9,341 nucleotides of DNA, from contig JAEUSA010000411.1 in assembly GCA_016788945.1 (NCBI GenBank), forward strand, positions 1 through 9,341. Reading direction: 5' to 3'. Position 1 is the stretch's first letter. Every line of letters begins with the position of its first letter. The position numbers and the translations under genes are program-made. A model generated the notes under the pieces. The model was not told the origin of the DNA and did no database searches. It saw only the letters and a list, made by a program, of their open reading frames with translations. Of the stretch, positions 6,084-9,341 are shown in pieces. The DNA comes from Leptospiraceae bacterium (GTDB lineage Bacteria; Spirochaetota; Leptospiria; Turneriellales; Turneriellaceae).

Positions 6084-6380
6084 TTAAGCTTTGTTTTCTG
6101 GCTTAACTTTAGCGATGGCTTCTTGAACCATCTTTTGGGCCTGACCGGTAACTTCGTTCAGGTTGTTCACTGCGTTGTTCACAATGCCTGTGACGCGGTT
6201 CAGCAGTTCTGTTGCGTTCGCGCGAATTTTCTGTGCATTTTCGTCGCTCGCCGCAGCGCCTTTGTCTACCAGAATTTTTACTTCTGCTTCGAGGTTTGAG
6301 ATAGTGCTCTTTGCTGCATCGCCGAGACCCTTCACCGTGCCGATAGCGAAGTTAACGATTTGTTGAATTTGTTGTTCCAT
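6084..6380 (-). CDS. Phasin-like helical protein
   Basis: 98 residues, almost entirely heptad-like amphipathic helix with no Cys, signal peptide or membrane span. It starts MEQQIQQIVNFAIGTVKGLG and ends in a basic/polar VKPENKA. The composition (Ala, Asn, Glu, Lys, Val) and helix pattern match small phasin/PhaF-PhaI-type proteins that coat polyhydroxyalkanoate granules, and also generic apolipoprotein-like coiled coils. A cytoplasmic granule- or lipid-surface-binding or scaffolding role is likely. No PHA synthase or depolymerase gene is in the window to confirm it. The start is well supported by GGAGG with a five-base spacer. It has its own promoter candidate and a strong terminator, so it is probably monocistronic and well expressed. 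Confidence 0.75.
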   Translation of the reverse strand: MEQQIQQIVNFAIGTVKGLGDAAKSTISNLEAEVKILVDKGAAASDENAQKIRANATELLNRVTGIVNNAVNNLNEVTGQAQKMVQEAIAKVKPENKA

Positions 6381-6385
6381 GTGTT

Positions 6386-6390
6386 CCTCC
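6386..6390 (-). promoter_or_regulatory. Strong Shine-Dalgarno of the phasin-like gene
   Basis: On the minus strand GGAGG sits five bases before ATG 6378-6380. It is the only near-consensus ribosome binding site in the window and contrasts with several neighbours that have none. Confidence 0.85.
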
Positions 6391-6409
6391 GGAAAGAAAT
6401 TGCTTGGCC

Positions 6410-6437
6410 ATTGTTTGTGCGGCGCACAAAGCGTAAA
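6410..6437 (-). promoter_or_regulatory. Candidate promoter of the phasin-like gene
   Basis: Minus-strand TTTACG (6432-6437), 16 bp, AACAAT (6410-6415): identical hexamers and spacing to the candidate before the barrel-protein gene. The identity extends upstream and one base downstream of the -35 as GCTTTACGC. Initiation near 6403 would leave a leader of about 23 nt that includes the GGAGG site. Confidence 0.45.
6414..6430. repeat. 7-bp inverted repeat in the phasin promoter region
   Basis: TTTGTGC (6414-6420) and GCACAAA (6424-6430) pair perfectly around GGC, between the lipoprotein stop and the phasin start. No T-run follows on the minus strand, so an operator between the proposed -35 and -10 is as likely as a terminator for the lipoprotein mRNA. 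Confidence 0.4.
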
Positions 6438-6464
6438 GCAAAAACACCTTTTCCTCTGTGGAGA

Positions 6465-6917
6465 TCAGAATTGCTTCATTTTATCTACTCGCTTGCCCTC
6501 GAGGCAGAAATCCTGATAACCGACCGGTTCAGCCATCGTGTTATTCAGGCTTTCGCAATCGTTGGCCTTTTGCACACGCGTATACTTGAAGCCGCCATCG
6601 TTTGTGACGATTTGCTCCTTCGAGACAAATTTTAAACTGGTAAACATTTCCTTAAGGGCTGCTTTCATATCGTCACTCGCGCTTTCGACACTGGCACCCA
6701 AATCAGTGCCCATTGCGACAAGGGTAGCCGAGGTTCCGGCCAGGCCCTTCTCAGCATTCACACAGAGGCAACTGCCGGACGTGCTACCCATATAAATGCC
6801 CGATTGTATCGAGGTCGGGTTAACCGTAGGGGCCGGGGCGCTGGGTTGCGATACCGGTTTCTGTTTGCAGGCGATCGCGGCGGCAAAAATGGAAAAGACT
6901 ACTAACTTTAGTTTCAT
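6465..6917 (-). CDS. Putative lipoprotein with four conserved-looking cysteines
   Basis: 150 residues. A lipoprotein signal peptide MKLKLVVFSIFAAAIAC ends in A-I-A-C17, a loose lipobox with Ala at -3 rather than Leu, as is common in spirochaetes; Cys17 would be acylated. A Pro/Ser linker (about 18-36) follows. The folded part carries Cys50, Cys52, Cys121 and Cys138, which could form two disulphides in the periplasm or at the outer surface. I do not recognise the family. ATG at 6915-6917 lacks a Shine-Dalgarno. The gene is divergent from the sugar dehydrogenase with a 17-bp gap if that one starts at 6935. The phasin-like gene lies 84 bp downstream on the same strand. Confidence 0.8.
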   Translation of the reverse strand: MKLKLVVFSIFAAAIACKQKPVSQPSAPAPTVNPTSIQSGIYMGSTSGSCLCVNAEKGLAGTSATLVAMGTDLGASVESASDDMKAALKEMFTSLKFVSKEQIVTNDGGFKYTRVQKANDCESLNNTMAEPVGYQDFCLEGKRVDKMKQF

Positions 6918-6934
6918 CGGCCATTGGCGCTAAA

Positions 6935-8158
6935 ATGGCAGGGCTGCCTATATTTTTCTACATTACCATAGTGTGGCGCCACGGCTTTTTCATTGTTGTG
7001 ATAACGACCACCCTGTTCGCAGCCGCGCCCTTAAGCAAGACATCAAAAATTGAATTGCGTCCCATTTTTCACCGGCAATTTAAGCAACCGGTCTTTGTGA
7101 CTGCGTTTCCCGGAAACATCGGTGCCTGCCCGGACCCGTACGCCATTGTCGAAAAGCCGGGAACCATCCGCCTCGAAAGCCCGACGAAACGCTGCGGTAT
7201 GACGCTGCTCGACCTGCGCAAAGAGGTGCACGATGCGACGCTCGAGGAAGGGTTGTTGGGTCTCGCCTTTCCGGCGGATTTCGCACAGCGCCCGGTTTTT
7301 TATATCTATTATTCGGCCTCGCCGCCGCGCCGCACCGTGATTGCGCGCGTGACGCTCAGTTCAGCCGCCAGCACAACCGTCACAAAACGTGAAGAGCTGT
7401 TATCGATTCGGCAGCCGTACAGCAACCATAACGGCGGCATGCTGGAATTCGGCCCTGATGGGTATCTCTATATCGGCGTCGGTGACGGCGGTTCAGGCGG
7501 CGATCCGCGCGGATATGCGCAGAACCTGCGTTCGCATCTCGGAAAAATTCTGCGCATAGACCCTTCGGCGTCGGTCAAAACAGGTCCCCAAGGCTTAGTC
7601 TCTTATGCAATCCCACCCGATAACCCGTTTGCAAAATCTAAAGACGACCGTTATTCAGAGCGCCCGGAGATTTTTGCATGGGGCTTACGCAACCCCTGGC
7701 GGTTTAGCTTTACTCCCGAAGGAAGGCTGATTGTCGCCGACGTGGGACAAGACGATTACGAAGAACTTGCCTTCGTGGCGCGCGGAGAAAATCATGGGTG
7801 GAATATTATGGAAGGTTTGCATTGTTTCAAACCGGCCAAGGGCTGTAACAAATCGGGACTGACGCTGCCATTCCATGAGTACGATCATGGTGTCGGCCAG
7901 TCGATTCTCGGTGGTTATGTTTATACCGGCACAAAGATTTCGCCTTTTACCGGAAAATACATATTTGCCGATTCGGTGTCAGGCCGCATCTTTGCTATCG
8001 ACTATCGGCGCGCAGAGGCCAAAGCCGAGCTGCTGATTCAGGCCCCGGGCTTGTGGTCAAGTTTCGGAAGGCTGCGCAACGGCGAGCTTGTCATTGCCGA
8101 ATTGCAGAGCGGAAAGATCTATCAACTTGGCCCCACCGCGCAAGTGGGTGGGCGATGA
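6935..8158 (+). CDS. Exported PQQ-dependent sugar dehydrogenase (glucose/sorbosone dehydrogenase family)
   Basis: 407 residues from ATG 6935. A GTG at 6971 would instead give 395 residues with a cleaner signal peptide ([18 protein letters not shown]), so the start is uncertain; neither has a Shine-Dalgarno. The rest is a six-bladed propeller of the soluble aldose dehydrogenase type. [10 protein letters not shown] (107-116) is the first signature. N164-H165-N166-G-G carries the expected catalytic His. [11 protein letters not shown] (181-191) is the cofactor/Ca2+ region, GLRNPW with Arg252 (250-255) is the PQQ-contacting motif, and GENHGWN (284-290) and GGYVYTG (326-332) complete the set. It should oxidise sugars or other alcohols in the periplasm using PQQ, passing electrons to a quinone or cytochrome. 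Cys65/87 and Cys297/304 could be disulphides. No PQQ-synthesis genes are in the window. The stop overlaps the thiD start by ATGA. Confidence 0.9.
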   Translation: MAGLPIFFYITIVWRHGFFIVVITTTLFAAAPLSKTSKIELRPIFHRQFKQPVFVTAFPGNIGACPDPYAIVEKPGTIRLESPTKRCGMTLLDLRKEVHDATLEEGLLGLAFPADFAQRPVFYIYYSASPPRRTVIARVTLSSAASTTVTKREELLSIRQPYSNHNGGMLEFGPDGYLYIGVGDGGSGGDPRGYAQNLRSHLGKILRIDPSASVKTGPQGLVSYAIPPDNPFAKSKDDRYSERPEIFAWGLRNPWRFSFTPEGRLIVADVGQDDYEELAFVARGENHGWNIMEGLHCFKPAKGCNKSGLTLPFHEYDHGVGQSILGGYVYTGTKISPFTGKYIFADSVSGRIFAIDYRRAEAKAELLIQAPGLWSSFGRLRNGELVIAELQSGKIYQLGPTAQVGGR

Positions 8159-8964
8159 GACCCGTTGCGCTGACAATTGCCGGCAGCGACTCAGGTGGGG
8201 GCGCAGGCATACAGGCCGATCTTAAAGCTTTTTCAGCCCTCGGTGTGTTCGGCACGAGTGCAATCACCGCCATCACCGCACAAAATACCGTTGGCGTCGA
8301 TGCAGTCGAAGTCTTGAGCGCGGCCATCGTGCGTCAGCAGATTCAATCTGTCACGGCGGATTTTACCATTGCCGCGGCCAAAACCGGCATGCTGGCGAAT
8401 GCTGAAATCATCGCCACAGTGGCTGATACCGTCAGACAGACAGGCATTACCCGGCTTGTAGCAGATACCGTGATGGTGTCGAAAAGCGGTCACCGGCTGC
8501 TTGCCGCCGATGCCGAAACGGCGATGCGCGATCAATTGCTTCCGCTGGCTTTTATTGTGACGCCGAATCTACCCGAAGCTGAAGTCCTCACGGGTCTGCG
8601 GATCACTGACCTACCGGCAATGCATGAAGCAGCGCGCAGGCTTTTCTCTCTCGGCGCGAAACACGTGCTCGTGAAGGGGGGGCATCTTGAGGGCCAGCCG
8701 GCAGTCGATTTGTTTTTCGACGGAACAAGTTTCACAGAGCTCAGTGCCGACCGCATCGAAACCAAATCGACGCATGGCACTGGTTGCACACTCTCCGCCG
8801 CAATTGTGGCTTATCTCTGTCGGGGAAAGTCGCCGCTCGAGGCATGCCGCAGCGCAAAGCAGTATCTGACCGGCGCGCTCAAAAACGCAGAACCGCTCGG
8901 CCATGGCCATGGTCCGGTAAATCACTTCTGGAATTGTGCAACTGATATTAGCGCAAAGCCCTGA
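8155..8964 (+). CDS. thiD: Hydroxymethylpyrimidine (phosphomethylpyrimidine) kinase
   Basis: 269 residues from ATG 8155; a start at 8053 would only add residues read inside the dehydrogenase gene. The kinase phosphorylates HMP and then HMP-P to HMP-PP for thiamine synthesis, in the cytoplasm. Ribokinase-fold signatures are in order: [20 protein letters not shown] (5-24) for substrate and lid, KTGM (76-79), VTPNLPEA (135-142), VLVKGGH (171-177) and the anion hole H-G-T-G-C211-T-L-S (207-214) with the family's active-site Cys. The length is the family norm, and HGHGPVNHF near the C-terminus is typical. ATG shares ATGA with the stop of the upstream dehydrogenase gene, so the two are probably co-transcribed and translationally coupled. 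No TPP riboswitch is visible upstream. The 3' end is 2 bp from the convergent gspC end. Confidence 0.96.
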   Translation: MRPVALTIAGSDSGGGAGIQADLKAFSALGVFGTSAITAITAQNTVGVDAVEVLSAAIVRQQIQSVTADFTIAAAKTGMLANAEIIATVADTVRQTGITRLVADTVMVSKSGHRLLAADAETAMRDQLLPLAFIVTPNLPEAEVLTGLRITDLPAMHEAARRLFSLGAKHVLVKGGHLEGQPAVDLFFDGTSFTELSADRIETKSTHGTGCTLSAAIVAYLCRGKSPLEACRSAKQYLTGALKNAEPLGHGHGPVNHFWNCATDISAKP

Positions 8965-8972
8965 TATCAGTT
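8940..8972. terminator. Hairpin spanning the stop codons of thiD and gspC
   Basis: AACTGATAT (8940-8948) and ATATCAGTT (8964-8972) pair perfectly. On the plus strand the stem extends inward through a U-G wobble and two more pairs (A8950-T8962, G8951-C8961) to 12 bp with a 9-nt loop. The stem contains TGA of thiD (8962-8964) and the gspC stop (8967-8969). Neither strand has a T-run after it, so it may stabilise 3' ends or block convergent transcription rather than be a canonical terminator. On the minus strand the wobble becomes an A-C mismatch. Confidence 0.6.
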
Positions 8973-9341
8973 ACGAATCTGAAAGTCGTAAACGATATTT
9001 TTTCCATCTCTTATAATTTCAATTTTGACTTCGTTCATAGTGGGGACTTCCCTCCAGATATCTAACATACGTTCGAAATCATTCAATTCATAACCGTTTA
9101 CCCGGCGGACAATATCGCCGTTCTGCGCGCCGAGCACTGCAAAAACATGGTCGGGTGCGATTTGGTGAATTTTATAACCGGAGACTTTGCCATTCACAAC
9201 ATATGGACCAAAGCCACCGGCAAAAATTCCGGCGACATCACCCCTCAAGATTTTCCGCACCGTCTCACGTGAGATGGTTTTTGCCAAGGTGTTTGTTCCA
9301 GCGGCAGGTGGGGTTCTGTTCGATTGTGCGATCTTCAAATC
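8967..9341 (-). CDS. gspC: Type II secretion protein GspC, C-terminal PDZ part, 5' partial
   Basis: About 125 residues to the window edge, with no upstream stop and the frame still open, so the gene runs past 9341. TLAKTISRETVRKIL leads into a linker with FGPYVVNGKVSGYKIHQI, then FAVLGAQNGDIVRRVNGYEL and MNEVKIEIIRDGKNIVYDF, the order seen in GspC/OutC: a conserved linker followed by a C-terminal PDZ domain. GspC is an inner-membrane protein whose periplasmic part contacts the GspD secretin and helps choose substrates. The missing N-terminus should hold the membrane span and HR domain. Other PDZ proteins (HtrA, RseP type) are less likely because of the NGKVSGYKI linker. In most type II operons gspD follows gspC. 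Here thiD follows, convergently, so this gspC lies at a 3' operon end or stands alone. Confidence 0.82.
   Translation of the reverse strand, partial: DLKIAQSNRTPPAAGTNTLAKTISRETVRKILRGDVAGIFAGGFGPYVVNGKVSGYKIHQIAPDHVFAVLGAQNGDIVRRVNGYELNDFERMLDIWREVPTMNEVKIEIIRDGKNIVYDFQIRN

Noticed and set aside
6360..6635. 91-codon plus-strand ORF over the phasin/lipoprotein junction
   Set aside because: It is antisense to two supported genes and has no ribosome binding site or recognisable domain.
8053..8154. 34-residue N-terminal extension of thiD
   Set aside because: It is the dehydrogenase gene read in another frame. ThiD homologues begin at the [11 protein letters not shown] region, and ATG 8155 gives the usual length.
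1..9341. Search for CRISPR arrays, toxin-antitoxin pairs, defence genes, insertion sequences, tRNA and rRNA
   Set aside because: No regular direct repeats, transposase-like frames, terminal inverted repeats or RNA gene signatures were seen; gene content is ordinary chromosomal.

Overview
This is a bacterial chromosomal window with short intergenic gaps and about 50% G+C. It looks like a Gram-negative organism with an outer membrane: there is an exported beta-barrel-like protein ending in Phe, a lipoprotein with a loose AIAC lipobox, and the PDZ end of a type II secretion GspC. The mix of a membrane-anchored class III adenylate cyclase, a loose lipobox and these envelope genes would suit a spirochaete of the Leptospirales (Turneriella/Leptonema-like). 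That assignment is inference and was not checked by any search. I see no rRNA, tRNA, CRISPR array, insertion sequence or phage gene.

Layout. (a) 3-851 (+): 3' part of a gene whose visible product starts with what looks like the last ankyrin repeat, then two CxxC pairs. (b) 935-1606 (-): SAM-dependent methyltransferase, convergent with (a). (c) 1718-1858 (+): 46-residue charged protein. (d) Minus-strand block 4650->1865: membrane-anchored adenylate cyclase, outer-membrane-barrel-like protein, and a PAP2/Aur1-like integral membrane phosphatase or phosphotransferase. Its junctions hold a 14-bp palindrome and an 11-bp hairpin touching a start codon. (e) 4754-6046 (+): citrate synthase, divergent from the cyclase. 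(f) Minus-strand pair 6917->6084: a four-Cys lipoprotein, then a phasin-like helical protein with its own promoter candidate and a strong terminator shared with the end of gltA. (g) 6935-8964 (+): exported PQQ-type sugar dehydrogenase overlapping thiD by 4 nt. (h) 8967-9341 (-): GspC PDZ domain, running off the window; a hairpin covers the stop codons of thiD and gspC.

The genes do not form one pathway: they are central metabolism (gltA), cofactor synthesis (thiD), signalling (cyclase) and envelope functions side by side. I do not see a clear undescribed multi-gene system. The most interesting signals are regulatory: two minus-strand promoters sharing the same hexamers at the same spacing, a palindrome over one of them, a hairpin where the PAP2 ribosome binding site should be, and several starts without a Shine-Dalgarno sequence that may be leaderless. 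The 5'-truncated ankyrin/Cys4 protein and the 46-residue protein are the main unknown coding features.
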